Positions 1 to 8,663 of a stretch of 64,000 bases of DNA are shown in pieces (positions within the stretch are counted from its first letter, which is position 1; each line of letters opens with the position of its first letter). A program made the position numbers and the translations under genes. The stretch comes from JAFGDI01 sp963667715 (lineage in GTDB: Bacteria; Planctomycetota; Phycisphaerae; Sedimentisphaerales; SM23-30): assembly GCA_963667715.1 (NCBI GenBank), contig OY763926.1, positions 620,001 through 684,000 on the forward strand, in the 5' to 3' direction. Below the pieces are notes generated by a model. It ran no database searches, was not told the DNA's origin, and saw only the letters and a list, made by a program, of their open reading frames with translations.

Positions 1-1
1 T

Positions 2-1102
2 ACCGAGGTTGTTGAGCAGAACAAGACCACACTTCAAAAAATCCTCGAGTTTAAGGTCGAGTTCGGCCCCAGCCAGAAAGATGTTCTGAACTTCACCAGT
101 CAGCTGGCGGTTATGATCAAGGCCGGTATCAGTATTCGTCCCGCTCTTGACGGTATCGCTGAACAGGTCGAAAATCCAAAGTTCCGTGAAATGCTCCAGC
201 AGGTCAAGCTCGATGTCGAAGCTGGTAAAAGCTTCTCCGAGTCGCTTGCCCGTCATCCCAAGGCTTTCTCCCCTTTGTATGTAAATATGGTAAAAGCCTC
301 CGAGCTCTCCGGCTCGTTCGGTGCTATGCTCGAACGTATCGCCGCTTACATGGAACAGCAGATCGAAACTCGTTCTCAGGTTCGTAGTGCTATGGTATAT
401 CCGATTATTATTGCCGTTATGGCTGTAGTTACTACCGTCTTCCTCCTTACCTTTGTACTACCTCGCTTTGTCGCTGTTTTCGAGGGTAAAGAAGACGCTC
501 TGCCAGTACCTACCAAAATAATCCTCTTTATGAGTTTCTGTTTCCGTCAGTATTGGTACCTTATCATCGCCGGCTGTGGTGGATTAACCTGGCTCTTGGC
601 ATGGGCGGTAAATACCGCACCCGGCAGGCTCTGGTGGGACAAAGCAAAACTGCATATCCCGATAATGAAAAAACTATGTCGCTCATTATATATATCTCGC
701 TCCATGCATACTATGGGTGAGCTGGTCAACGCCGGCGTGCCGATGCTCGATACCATTCACATTACCGCTAATATATCCGGTAATATGATGTTCAAGCGAA
801 TGTGGCATCAGGTATACGTCTCGGTCAAGCAGGGTAAAAAAATATCTACCCCGCTCAATCAATCCGACCTGCTCCCGCCTAGCGTCATACAAATGATAAG
901 CAGTGGCGAGGAAAGTGGTAAGCTCGCTGAGGTTATGGGCGATATAAGTGAATATTACCAGAAAGAACTCAAAAACGTTATCCGTGCTGTAACATCTATG
1001 ATCGAACCGCTCATGATCGTATTAATGGGTGGTGTTGTAGGCTTTATCGCCATGAGTATTATCCTTCCGATCTTCAAAATGTCCAGCATGGTCAAAGGAT
1101 AA
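2..1102 (+). CDS. Type II secretion/type IV pilus inner-membrane platform protein (GspF/PilC family), 5' partial
   Basis: The reading frame is open from base 2, and its first residues (FTSQLAVMIKAGISI, from about base 80) are a typical GspF/PilC start of domain 1, so the gene begins before the window. An in-frame ATG at 113 is internal. In the window are 366 residues: a first cytoplasmic helical domain, a membrane segment near VYPIIIAVMAVVTTVFLLTF, a second segment near YWYLIIAGCGGLTWLLAW, a second GspF domain (SMHTMGELVNAGVPMLDTI), and a C-terminal segment near LMIVLMGGVVGFIAMSIILP. The family forms the inner-membrane platform that couples the assembly ATPase to pilin or pseudopilin insertion. 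Three pilin-like genes follow on the same strand. The sequence does not decide between a type IV pilus and a type II secretion system. Confidence 0.93.
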   Translation, partial: TEVVEQNKTTLQKILEFKVEFGPSQKDVLNFTSQLAVMIKAGISIRPALDGIAEQVENPKFREMLQQVKLDVEAGKSFSESLARHPKAFSPLYVNMVKASELSGSFGAMLERIAAYMEQQIETRSQVRSAMVYPIIIAVMAVVTTVFLLTFVLPRFVAVFEGKEDALPVPTKIILFMSFCFRQYWYLIIAGCGGLTWLLAWAVNTAPGRLWWDKAKLHIPIMKKLCRSLYISRSMHTMGELVNAGVPMLDTIHITANISGNMMFKRMWHQVYVSVKQGKKISTPLNQSDLLPPSVIQMISSGEESGKLAEVMGDISEYYQKELKNVIRAVTSMIEPLMIVLMGGVVGFIAMSIILPIFKMSSMVKG

Positions 1103-1188
1103 ACGAACATCTGTTCCACCAGAACGGATTATTGATAGTGGAAAAAGTAAATAGTAGTATTGCAAGTAAACAAGCGTAAGATTAACAG

Positions 1189-1245
1189 CCTCGCCCGAAG
1201 GGCGAAACCAGAACTTATTTCTTATTTCTTACGACTTATTACTTT
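1189..1245 (+). repeat. Intergenic repeat: short hairpin plus TTATTTCTT array
   Basis: A short inverted repeat (TCGCCCGAAGGGCGA) is followed by AACCAGAACTTATTTCTTATTTCTTACGACTTATT. Similar modules precede plus-strand genes near 31326, 42519, 44251, 45231, 46906 and 50396. It lies in the 203-bp spacer before the prepilin gene at 1306. No gene is seen in that spacer. Confidence 0.65.
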
Positions 1246-1305
1246 GCTTTGGTTACAACGCCCAAAAACTGTTAACTGCTAACACTTAACAGTAAAGGGG
1301 GATTT

Positions 1306-1731
1306 ATGAAAAGAAAACAAAAGCAAAACGGTTTTACGCTTATTGAAACCATTATCGCCATTGCGATCATTGCTCTGGGTATTACCGGGCTCATGTTCGC
1401 TATGGCCGCTGGTACCAGCGTCAACGAATATTCCGGAAAACTCTCCGACGCCGCCTATCTAGCCGATCAGGTAGGGGTAATTGTTGACGGTACCAGATTT
1501 GACGACCTTGCCGACCTGGATGGTGTTACATTCAATGCTGTTGACAGCAGCGGACAGCCCATTGAGGGCATGAGTAACTTCAGTCAGGTTATGTCAGCCC
1601 GACCGGTTAATCCTATCGATATGTCAGTGGACAACTCCGCTGACCCGCAGGCTTACCTTATTACTGTAAGTGTTATGCGTTCCGGCGAGCAGATGACTGC
1701 CGCTCAGTGGCTAAAAGTTAAAAACTACTAA
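1306..1731 (+). CDS. Prepilin-like protein with type IV methylation/cleavage motif (PilV/GspI-like)
   Basis: A 141-residue protein. Its N-terminus has a short basic leader (MKRKQKQNG) followed by FTLIETIIAIAIIALGITG, the classic prepilin peptidase site: cleavage after Gly, Phe+1, Glu+5, then one hydrophobic helix. After processing it would be a minor pilin or pseudopilin in the inner membrane or pilus tip. The ATG has a strong ribosome site (AAGGGGGAT) just upstream. The globular part is small and not family-specific, so PilV versus GspI is a guess from size and gene order after the PilC/GspF gene. Confidence 0.85.
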   Translation: MKRKQKQNGFTLIETIIAIAIIALGITGLMFAMAAGTSVNEYSGKLSDAAYLADQVGVIVDGTRFDDLADLDGVTFNAVDSSGQPIEGMSNFSQVMSARPVNPIDMSVDNSADPQAYLITVSVMRSGEQMTAAQWLKVKNY

Positions 1732-1733
1732 AC

Positions 1734-1854
1734 GGACCTGTTGCCATAAGTAGCATAAGCATCCTTGCTTGTGATTCTTAGTGTGACTTTGCCAACCATC
1801 TCAAATGAGCTGGTATATAAGTTACGCAATGATTTGATTTTTTTTCAGGCAACA
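1734..1854. repeat. MITE-like element, family E1, copy A
   Basis: This 121-bp spacer element is bounded by TGTTGCC on the left and GGCAACA on the right. It carries an inner palindrome (CAAGCATCCTTGCTTG), then GTGATTCTTA, a CTTTGCCAACCATCTCAAA block and GGTATATAAGTTAC. The same order recurs at 39948-40078 (perfect 9-bp terminal repeats) and 46568-46676 (left end lost). It carries no coding sequence. Confidence 0.65.
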
Positions 1855-1897
1855 CTACTGATCAGCAGTTCTTATGGGCAGAGGAAGGATTTGTGTT

Positions 1898-3499
1898 ATG
1901 AACATGCAAAATAGAAAACAAAAAGGATTTGTGTCGCTGCTGGCGATCTTTTTCCTGGTTATCTTCTCGGTACTCTCAGTATCATTTCTGGGTGTTACCA
2001 ATGTAAGTAAGAAAACCTCGGAAAACCATTGCGGTATGTCAACAGCTCAGGTCGCCGCCGAAAATGGCCTGCAGTATTTCTGCTATCTTGTCAAACACTG
2101 GCCGACTCCAAGCAGTTGTTATACCGCCTACAATTATGTTGACGATGATGATGCCAACGCTGCTTTTCTGAGCTTTGCCCAGTATGTCAGCAGTTCCCTT
2201 TCCGGCTCAGATATACTAAACGGTGAAAATGTCAGCTATAGTACCACTGAAATGACTATTCCATCGCTCCGTCTCAGCAGTGCGGTAAATACCGTCTTCA
2301 ATCTTCATTGTACTATGGGCTATCCCGATACCGACTCACCGTATCATACTGTCGCCGTAACCTCTACCGGTACTATCGGCGATGTTAGTCGTTCAGTTTC
2401 TATGATCTTCAACTTGCGTAAAAATGCCGATGTCCTGGAATATGCCGTCGCCAGTCGCGGCCGTATCTGGCTCACTGGCGACTCTACCATTCACGGCGAT
2501 GTATATAGCAGCTGGGACAATACCGCATGTGCTCCTTTCAATATGACCAGCGACTCTACTGTTGAGGGTACTATAAATACTGTTTTCTCTAAAGACCAGG
2601 CTATGGACGCCAGCTGGCAGATGGAAACTCTCGACGAAAATGGCGATGTCGTCTACGATGAAGATGGTAACCCGGTTATAGGTTACTCCGATGAAGTTCA
2701 AGGTTCTCACGAAGGTATAAACTACAATATATCCTCTGATGTACCTGGTATGGATATCGATGACTACAATACCGATATATATGATGTCGGACTGAGTAAT
2801 GTCCCCGCCAGCAGCGAAACAAAGATTGAATATTTCCCACATGCCGCTGGTAACTATTCCTATCCTGCCAGTTATTCTTCTCGAAAGCTATATCGAAAAG
2901 TATATCGCGATATGGATTTTAGTAATGTGAAAATCCCTTACAATTACAATGCCCTGTTTGTAAACTGCACCTTCAATGATACCCTTTTTATCGATTGCAG
3001 TAAATCAACCAGCTCGTACTATAACAATGTTCGCTTTGACAGCTGTGTCTTTAACGGCCCGATCGTAACCGATACCCCGTCAGCTCTGAAGTGGCAGTAT
3101 AACTGTCTCTATTTTACCGGTAGTGCCGAGTTTAATAATGAAGCTATGGAAGAAGCTACCATTCTTGCCCCGCACTTCAATGTCAACCTCGGTAACACAA
3201 CCCCGCTTGAAATGAACGAAAATGAGCTTACCGGCGCTATTATTGGCGGTATTGTTGACGTTCGTGGCAATGCTAATGTATATGGCACTATAATCTCTAT
3301 GTGCGATACAACTAGCTGGACTAGTGGTTATGTAACTAATATTGGTGTCTCGCTTACTGACGGCGGTAGCGAATCTGTCGAAGAGGGTGATGTTGGTACT
3401 ATAAATATTACGCCTCGTGATGATATGATGCTCCCAAGCGGTATTATTACCCCGATCGTTATCCAGCCGGATGCCAATACATATTCTGAGGAAAGTTAG
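1898..3499 (+). CDS. PilX-like type IV pilus assembly protein with long exported domain
   Basis: About 533 residues from the chosen ATG at 1898, which has AGGAAGG about 9 bases upstream; an in-frame ATG at 1874 lacks one. The N-terminus KQKGFVSLLAIFFLVIFSVLSV resembles PilX/GspK-type proteins: a Gly-Phe junction and a hydrophobic helix, but without the canonical Glu+5. The rest is rich in Ser, Thr, Asn, Asp and Gly with short repetitive strands in the last 200 residues, as in beta-helix extracellular proteins. It sits between two prepilin genes and ends 16 bases before the next start, so it is very probably in the same operon. The precise role is unknown. Confidence 0.75.
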   Translation: MNMQNRKQKGFVSLLAIFFLVIFSVLSVSFLGVTNVSKKTSENHCGMSTAQVAAENGLQYFCYLVKHWPTPSSCYTAYNYVDDDDANAAFLSFAQYVSSSLSGSDILNGENVSYSTTEMTIPSLRLSSAVNTVFNLHCTMGYPDTDSPYHTVAVTSTGTIGDVSRSVSMIFNLRKNADVLEYAVASRGRIWLTGDSTIHGDVYSSWDNTACAPFNMTSDSTVEGTINTVFSKDQAMDASWQMETLDENGDVVYDEDGNPVIGYSDEVQGSHEGINYNISSDVPGMDIDDYNTDIYDVGLSNVPASSETKIEYFPHAAGNYSYPASYSSRKLYRKVYRDMDFSNVKIPYNYNALFVNCTFNDTLFIDCSKSTSSYYNNVRFDSCVFNGPIVTDTPSALKWQYNCLYFTGSAEFNNEAMEEATILAPHFNVNLGNTTPLEMNENELTGAIIGGIVDVRGNANVYGTIISMCDTTSWTSGYVTNIGVSLTDGGSESVEEGDVGTINITPRDDMMLPSGIITPIVIQPDANTYSEES

Positions 3500-3515
3500 A
3501 CTTCAAGGTGCTGAT

Positions 3516-4055
3516 ATGAAACATACAAAAATTAATAAAGGCTTTACCTTGATCGAGCTGCTTATCTCGCTTGCGATCATGGCAATATTATTTGTGGCGA
3601 TCGGAACTGCTTTCGATACCGCATTCAAAAATTACGATTCCAATGTAGCTATGAACAAAGCTGAAACGGTACATAGAAATATTCTCCATCAGCTTTCTTC
3701 TTCGCTGCGTACCGCATTTAATGATCCTGATATCGCAATGATCACCGTAAGTGACGGCGGGAATATTCTTGCTTTCACAGACGCAAGTGCAAAACAGATG
3801 CAATATCGATACGATCCCGAAACTTCACAACTGCTTCTTTCTATCGACGGCAGCGATGAATATGTGCTCCTTGATAATATCTCGCTGGTCTCCGAGACAA
3901 CCGACATCTTCACCCTCGTCCCGCCGCCTCTCGGCTCCGGTTTTGACGATGGAACTGTCGGCAGAGTAGAGATAAACTTCAGATCTGATCAAGGCTCCGT
4001 CTCAAAGGTAGTGTCAACCGCCGTCATACCAAGAAACATAGTCTATGGCCAATAA
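3516..4055 (+). CDS. Prepilin-like protein (PilW/GspJ-like)
   Basis: About 179 residues from the ATG at 3516. An in-frame ATG at 3471 overlaps the previous gene and adds 15 residues before the leader, so I reject it. The N-terminus MKHTKINKGFTLIELLISLA is a textbook prepilin motif with Glu+5, followed by a hydrophobic helix. The soluble part (about residues 45-179) resembles minor pseudopilins of the GspJ/PilW kind in size but has no diagnostic motif. It is the last gene of the pilin cluster and is followed at once by a strong terminator. Confidence 0.83.
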   Translation: MKHTKINKGFTLIELLISLAIMAILFVAIGTAFDTAFKNYDSNVAMNKAETVHRNILHQLSSSLRTAFNDPDIAMITVSDGGNILAFTDASAKQMQYRYDPETSQLLLSIDGSDEYVLLDNISLVSETTDIFTLVPPPLGSGFDDGTVGRVEINFRSDQGSVSKVVSTAVIPRNIVYGQ

Positions 4056-4056
4056 A

Positions 4057-4096
4057 AAAACAGCCCGCAATACCATCATCGCGGGCTGTTCTGTTT
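4057..4096. terminator. Bidirectional intrinsic terminator between convergent genes
   Basis: Perfect 10-bp stem AACAGCCCGC (4059-4068) / GCGGGCTGTT (4081-4090) with a 12-nt loop. A-rich sequence lies on the left and T-rich sequence on the right. It serves the pilin operon (plus) and the epimerase gene (minus). A heptad array (CTAATTCCTAATTCCTAAA) fills the rest of the spacer. Confidence 0.85.
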
Positions 4097-4141
4097 ATCT
4101 AATTCCTAATTCCTAAATTCTAAATTCTATATACATCGGAA

Positions 4142-5161
4142 CTAACTTCTTATCTTCTGCTGTTCCGGCTTCGACATCTTAGACCAGATATCCGCTGGCT
4201 TGGTATTATCTACCTGGCCATTGATCCAGCTGTAGGTCGCCTCCAGCCCTTTCATCAACGGCTGCGTTGGCTTCCAGCCCAGCTTCTCTGCGATCATAAT
4301 ATTATCTGAGTTCCTGCCTCTTACTCCCAGCGGCCCATCAATATGCTTGATATTGATCTGCTTGCCAGCTATCTCTGCTACCATCTCGCACAGCTGGTTA
4401 ATTGTCACCATCTCTTCTGATCCGATATTTACCGGTCCTGCAAAGTCTGATTGTATCAGCCTACGGACACCTTCCAGACATTCATCTATATATAAAAATG
4501 ATCGTGTCTGTTTGCCGTCTCCCCACATCTCGATTGTTCCCCCGTCTGGGGTCTCTGCTACTTTGCGACAGAATGCAGCTGGTGCTTTCTCTCTGCCGCC
4601 GGTCCAGGTTCCTTCCGGCCCAAAAATATTATGGAATCGTGCGATTGAGACATTCAGTCCTTTATTACGTGCATAAGACATATATAGTCTTTCGCTAAAG
4701 AGCTTCTCCCAGCCATATTCGCTATCTGGTGCTGCCGGGTAAGCTGTATCTTCTGCACATTTTGGATTGTCAGGGTCAAGCTGATTATGAGCTGGATATA
4801 TACACGCCGATGACGAGTAGAATATCTTATTCACTCCCGTCCTCGCCGCCAGATCGGCAATGTTAAGATTAATCATTGCCGAGTTATGCATTATGTCTGC
4901 ATCATTCTCGCCCGTAAAGATAAAGCCAGCTCCGCCCATATCGGCTGCCAGCTGATATACTTCATCATAATGGCGATCCATTATATCTCGACATACTTCC
5001 TGGCTGCGCAGGTCGCCTATTACAAACTCGTCGGCTTCTGTTGTCGCAAACTCAGGATATTTCAGGTCGATTCCCGTTACTTCATAGCCCTCTTTTTTGA
5101 GCCTCTTCACCAGGTGGCTACCGATGAAACCTCCGGCTCCGCATACTAGTGCAGTTTTCAT
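4142..5161 (-). CDS. NAD-dependent epimerase/dehydratase, GDP-mannose 3,5-epimerase-like
   Basis: 339 residues from the ATG at 5161; longer in-frame starts run into the upstream gene. An extended SDR sugar-nucleotide enzyme: Rossmann NAD motif GAGGFIGSH at residues 8-16, the loop LAADMGGAGF (71-80) typical of plant-type GDP-mannose 3,5-epimerases, catalytic Cys120 in SSSACIYP, and Tyr149-x3-Lys153 (YGWEK). In the family the Cys and a Lys exchange protons at C3 and C5 of GDP-mannose to give GDP-L-galactose or GDP-gulose. It lies 5 bp after a glycosyltransferase gene, which suggests surface polysaccharide synthesis. The true substrate could be a related NDP-hexose. Confidence 0.85.
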   Translation of the reverse strand: MKTALVCGAGGFIGSHLVKRLKKEGYEVTGIDLKYPEFATTEADEFVIGDLRSQEVCRDIMDRHYDEVYQLAADMGGAGFIFTGENDADIMHNSAMINLNIADLAARTGVNKIFYSSSACIYPAHNQLDPDNPKCAEDTAYPAAPDSEYGWEKLFSERLYMSYARNKGLNVSIARFHNIFGPEGTWTGGREKAPAAFCRKVAETPDGGTIEMWGDGKQTRSFLYIDECLEGVRRLIQSDFAGPVNIGSEEMVTINQLCEMVAEIAGKQINIKHIDGPLGVRGRNSDNIMIAEKLGWKPTQPLMKGLEATYSWINGQVDNTKPADIWSKMSKPEQQKIRS

Positions 5162-5166
5162 AATGC

Positions 5167-6402
5167 TTACCTTTCTGTCAATAGCTTCGATAGTTCTCGG
5201 TCGAACTGCTCGATTATATATTCCCGGGTAAAATTCTCCTGCCATGCCGTGAATGTTCTGGCTTGCAATTCGTTTAATTGCTCGGGATTCTTTGATAGAT
5301 CATCTAATTTATCGGCTAATTCAGAAATACGACTTGAATCTAAATAGTACCCGATATCGAACCTTTCTAGCCATTCTTTGATCGCAGAATCGCTCGCGCC
5401 CGCATAGAGCAGGGGGCGACCAGCTGCCAGCGAACCGAAAAACTTCGATGGTACTACCAAACCTTCCCAGCCTTCTCGCAGACTTATCATATGCATATCT
5501 GCCGCAGAGAGTCTCAGCTCCAGCTCTTTCTCATCTGCAAAGCCGGCAAAGCTGATATTAGTATCTTCGCTGCTTACCATATCACGCAGCTGCTGATAGC
5601 TGTTGCCTCGGCCCGCAAAGCAAAAACCTACGTCCGATCCGCGCCTCCTTAGCTCTCGTGCCAGCTCGATAAATTCCTCAAACTTATGTGCTTTTCCTAT
5701 TGTGCCGGAGTATAGTATGGCTAACTTTCTGTCACCAAATAGCTTATGACGTATCTCTTTCTCTGGCTCAAAACGTTCACCAGGCTCCGAGATAGCCCAC
5801 GGAATCAACGTCGCCTGCCTGCCATTGCTCTTATATTTCGCTATCCGCTCTCTCATACAGCTGCCCAGATCAGCTATAAAGTCCATGCTCCTGTAGCTTA
5901 TACCAGTCCAAGGCTTAAGGATCGATACCGCCATTCGACTGAATTTACCGCCGTTCATCTGACCGATTATCTCTGGATAAAGGTCAAATGCCCAGATCGC
6001 CGTTTTGCTCTTTCGCTTGAATAACTTCACGACCGGCGCGATATAATAACCAAACTGTGGATCGGTGCCAAATAGAACTACATCATAATGCCTTGAAAAT
6101 AATATGCTTATAAGCCATTTGCAGGAGATTGTAGCAGAATTCAATAATCGCGAGATATTTCGACTCTGATTAAGCCCGGCCCGGCTATGCCTGACTACAC
6201 GTACATTATTAATAGTATCATGCCTGGGACTTATTGTTTCATTTGCATTCCGGCAATACCGGTTGCTTGTATATACTGTTACGTCCCAGCCTCGTTTAGC
6301 CAGCCCTTCGGCAAGATCTGCAAAGTGACGCGCTGAAATTACATCGTCTGGTGGGTAAAAATGGTACAGTATCAGGATCGATCGTGAATTCTTATCCGGC
6401 AT
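5167..6402 (-). CDS. Glycosyltransferase family 4, WcaI/WbuB-like
   Basis: 411 residues. The N-terminal Rossmann half begins ILILYHFYPPDDVISARHF, a start typical of WbuB/WcaI-type GT4 enzymes that act on lipid-linked sugars. The C-terminal GT-B half has LYSGTIGKAHKFEEFI and the donor-site stretch LVVPSKFFGSLAAGRPLLYAG. It should transfer a sugar from a nucleotide donor at the cytoplasmic membrane face. Its partner gene, a GDP-mannose epimerase-like enzyme, follows after 5 bp and probably supplies the donor. No strong ribosome site is seen before the ATG. The exact acceptor and sugar cannot be told. Confidence 0.85.
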   Translation of the reverse strand: MPDKNSRSILILYHFYPPDDVISARHFADLAEGLAKRGWDVTVYTSNRYCRNANETISPRHDTINNVRVVRHSRAGLNQSRNISRLLNSATISCKWLISILFSRHYDVVLFGTDPQFGYYIAPVVKLFKRKSKTAIWAFDLYPEIIGQMNGGKFSRMAVSILKPWTGISYRSMDFIADLGSCMRERIAKYKSNGRQATLIPWAISEPGERFEPEKEIRHKLFGDRKLAILYSGTIGKAHKFEEFIELARELRRRGSDVGFCFAGRGNSYQQLRDMVSSEDTNISFAGFADEKELELRLSAADMHMISLREGWEGLVVPSKFFGSLAAGRPLLYAGASDSAIKEWLERFDIGYYLDSSRISELADKLDDLSKNPEQLNELQARTFTAWQENFTREYIIEQFDRELSKLLTER

Positions 6403-6720
6403 AATTATCTGATTCTAAACTTGTTATACTTATTCTTGATATATGACGGCCTTTTCGCCGACTTACACCCATGTATCGGCAATCTTAAACGTTTAATCCC
6501 AATATTCAGGCATTTATTGCGCTCTCGGTAATTTTTGCCTGTTACCGCGCAAAATATGCGCAACCAACACTAACGTCCTATAAGTTATTATTCCGCGTTT
6601 TTGGCCGCAAAGGGCCGTCCATAACCTGTCGCTTCTGCAAGTCTCTTAAAAATAAATACTTATGTTAAATTTGTTGAAAAACGACAATTTTTGAGATAAA
6701 TTTATTTTTTTATCGGACTT

Positions 6721-6736
6721 TGGCACAACTATTGTA
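6721..6736 (+). promoter_or_regulatory. Putative sigma-54 (-24/-12) promoter for the flagellar flgF operon
   Basis: TGGCACAACTATTGTA fits the RpoN pattern TGGCAC-N5-TTGC with GG and G(C/T) spaced by ten bases; the -12 element is GT rather than GC. It lies about 110 bp before the first gene of the flagellar cluster, inside the 444-bp divergent spacer 6403-6846. I see no gene in that spacer. The stretch just upstream is very AT-rich, as expected for an activator-dependent promoter. Confidence 0.6.
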
Positions 6737-6846
6737 TTTAGAAAGCTGACGAGACTAGCATGTGTTTAATGCGGCATGATGTTTGGAAAATATCTGCTGC
6801 TTTATGATGAGCAATATAAACCTGATACAAAGATTGGATGGAGCCA

Positions 6847-7035
6847 ATGTTCAGTAGTAAGTTATCCTTGGATATGGATACACCGAGTCGTTTGGACTCG
6901 ATGCTGAATGAATTATCTAGCGGTCGTCTATCGCAACGGATTGCGGAAGCGGCACACCTGGCAGCAGCCAGGCACATGTATCAGGCAGCTCAAGATATGC
7001 AGTCAAATGTCGAGGCGGAGTACTCGACTAAATAG
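6847..7035 (+). CDS. Small conserved-looking protein at the head of the flagellar operon
   Basis: 62 residues from the ATG at 6847, which has GGAG 4 bases upstream; an ATG at 6838 is the alternative. Sequence MFSSKLSLDMDTPSRLD onward is predicted alpha-helical and rich in Ala, Glu, Gln and Ser, with no signal peptide or membrane segment. It ends 14 bp before flgF, behind the sigma-54-like promoter, so it is probably translated and co-transcribed. I do not recognise a family. By position it could be a small flagellar regulator or rod-associated factor, but nothing in the sequence proves that. Confidence 0.55.
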   Translation: MFSSKLSLDMDTPSRLDSMLNELSSGRLSQRIAEAAHLAAARHMYQAAQDMQSNVEAEYSTK

Positions 7036-7049
7036 CTTAAGGACGAGCG

Positions 7050-7805
7050 ATGCTGTACGGAATGTATATTTCAGCTGCAGGTGCGATGGCCAACTCGTAT
7101 CGACAGGATGTCGTTGCGAATAACCTGGCAAATGTCGACACTGTTGCATTTAAAAAGGACCTGGCTTTATTCAAGGCAAGACCTACTGAGGCGGCCGCGG
7201 ATGGGTCAGCCCGGATGACTTCTGCCTTGTTGGAGAACACAGGTGGCGGTACTTTTGCGCTTCCTACCTATACCGATTTCTCACAGGGTTCTCTAGAGAC
7301 ATCCAGTTCTGATTACGATGTTGCTTTAGTCGATGACGGGTTCTTCCAGGTTCAAAAAGACGATCAGGTTATGTATACTCGTGATGGTCGTTTTATGATC
7401 GGAACCGATGGAACTTCTTTAGTTACCGCCGCTGGTCAGTTGCCTGTGCTTTCTGCCGATGGCAATCCTATCTCTTTACTACAAGGTATTTCCCCTGTTA
7501 TTGATAACAACGGATATATCAGCCAGGACGGCCAGGCTATCGCCCAGATCGGCACCGTCAAATTCTCCGATAATACCCAGCTCAAAAAAGTTGGTAACAA
7601 TTTATACGAAGGCCAGCCCCAAAGTGCGACTCCTGCATCTGTTCAAATGAGACAGAACTATGTCGAAACTTCTGGGGTTAATTCTATGGAAGAGATCACT
7701 AGCATGATCAAAACCCAGAGACTCTTCCAGAATAATGTCACTATGCTGCAAATCCAGGATCAAACCCTCGGCGCAGCTATCGCCAAATTAGGAAGTATCA
7801 TATAA
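7050..7805 (+). CDS. flgF: Flagellar proximal rod protein FlgF
   Basis: 251 residues. It has the N-terminal rod/hook helix with VVANNLANVDTVAFKKD, a central beta domain (FFQVQKDDQVMYTRDGRF), and the C-terminal helix MIKTQRLFQNNVTMLQIQDQ. These conserved ends form the D0 coiled coil of the axial rod. It is shorter than and distinct from the FlgG gene that follows after about 30 bp, so FlgF is the best call. The start has a good site (AAGGA). Exported by the flagellar type III apparatus without a cleaved signal. Confidence 0.88.
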   Translation: MLYGMYISAAGAMANSYRQDVVANNLANVDTVAFKKDLALFKARPTEAAADGSARMTSALLENTGGGTFALPTYTDFSQGSLETSSSDYDVALVDDGFFQVQKDDQVMYTRDGRFMIGTDGTSLVTAAGQLPVLSADGNPISLLQGISPVIDNNGYISQDGQAIAQIGTVKFSDNTQLKKVGNNLYEGQPQSATPASVQMRQNYVETSGVNSMEEITSMIKTQRLFQNNVTMLQIQDQTLGAAIAKLGSII

Positions 7806-7834
7806 GGGGTCAGACCCCTATTAAGTGAGTTTAT

Positions 7835-8635
7835 ATGAGTTTAACAGCACTACAAGCAGCAGCAACAGGTATGAAGGCTATGGACACCCAGCTGGATGTC
7901 ATCGCTAACAACCTTGCTAATTCTAATACGACGGCCTTCAAAAGTCAGAGAGTGAACTTTGAAGACCTTATGTATGATGAAAAACGCCAGCCTGGTACTC
8001 TTAATAGTATCGGTCAGTATAGTGCTACTGGTTTATATATCGGACTCGGTGCTCAGGTATCAAATACCCAGCTCGATTTCACTCAGGGCTCTTTAGATGA
8101 AACGGGTAACGCTTACGACCTAGCGATCGAAGGGACCGGATTCTTCAAAGTACAAACTTTCGACGGTATTGGTACTGGCGAAGCTTATACGCGTGCCGGA
8201 AATTTCCTGCCAAATGTTAATGGCGATCTGGTACTCGGTACTACTGACGGCCCGTATCTCGAACCTAGAATTACTATCCCAGACGGTGCCACCGGTGTTA
8301 CCATAACTTCTGACGGCACTGTTACTGCTCTTGTCGATGGTAATACTCAGGATATCGGACAGATTCAGCTTTATAAGTTCCCAAATCCTAACGGACTTAA
8401 GCTCGAAGGTGGTAATCTATATACCGAAACTATCGGTAGTGGCGCTGCCGTTCAGGGTAACCCACAAGACGTCGGTTACGGCGGACTAAAGCAGGGATTC
8501 CTCGAGTATAGTAATGTTGACTCTGTTAAAGAGCTGGTAAATATGATCAAAACCCAGCGTAACTTTGAAATGAACTCTCAGTCGATTAAGGCCGCGGACA
8601 CAACCTTAAAGACTGTTGCCGCGTTAAGAAGCTAA
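7835..8635 (+). CDS. flgG: Flagellar distal rod protein FlgG
   Basis: 266 residues, close to the usual FlgG length. N-terminus SLTALQAAATGMKAMDTQLD then VIANNLANSNTTAFKSQ. The segment DLMYDEKRQPG after it is the FlgG-specific insertion that stiffens the rod. The central GTGFFKVQ and the C-terminal helix MIKTQRNFEMNSQSIKAAD complete the family pattern. It builds the distal rod through the peptidoglycan and outer-membrane rings, whose subunits are encoded three and four genes downstream. Confidence 0.93.
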   Translation: MSLTALQAAATGMKAMDTQLDVIANNLANSNTTAFKSQRVNFEDLMYDEKRQPGTLNSIGQYSATGLYIGLGAQVSNTQLDFTQGSLDETGNAYDLAIEGTGFFKVQTFDGIGTGEAYTRAGNFLPNVNGDLVLGTTDGPYLEPRITIPDGATGVTITSDGTVTALVDGNTQDIGQIQLYKFPNPNGLKLEGGNLYTETIGSGAAVQGNPQDVGYGGLKQGFLEYSNVDSVKELVNMIKTQRNFEMNSQSIKAADTTLKTVAALRS

Positions 8636-8663
8636 TTTGATTTTTAATATATAATAAGGTTTG

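Noticed and set aside
113..115. ATG at 113 as the start of the PilC/GspF protein
   Set aside because: The frame is open to base 2 and the upstream residues match the conserved GspF domain start, so the gene is truncated by the window edge.
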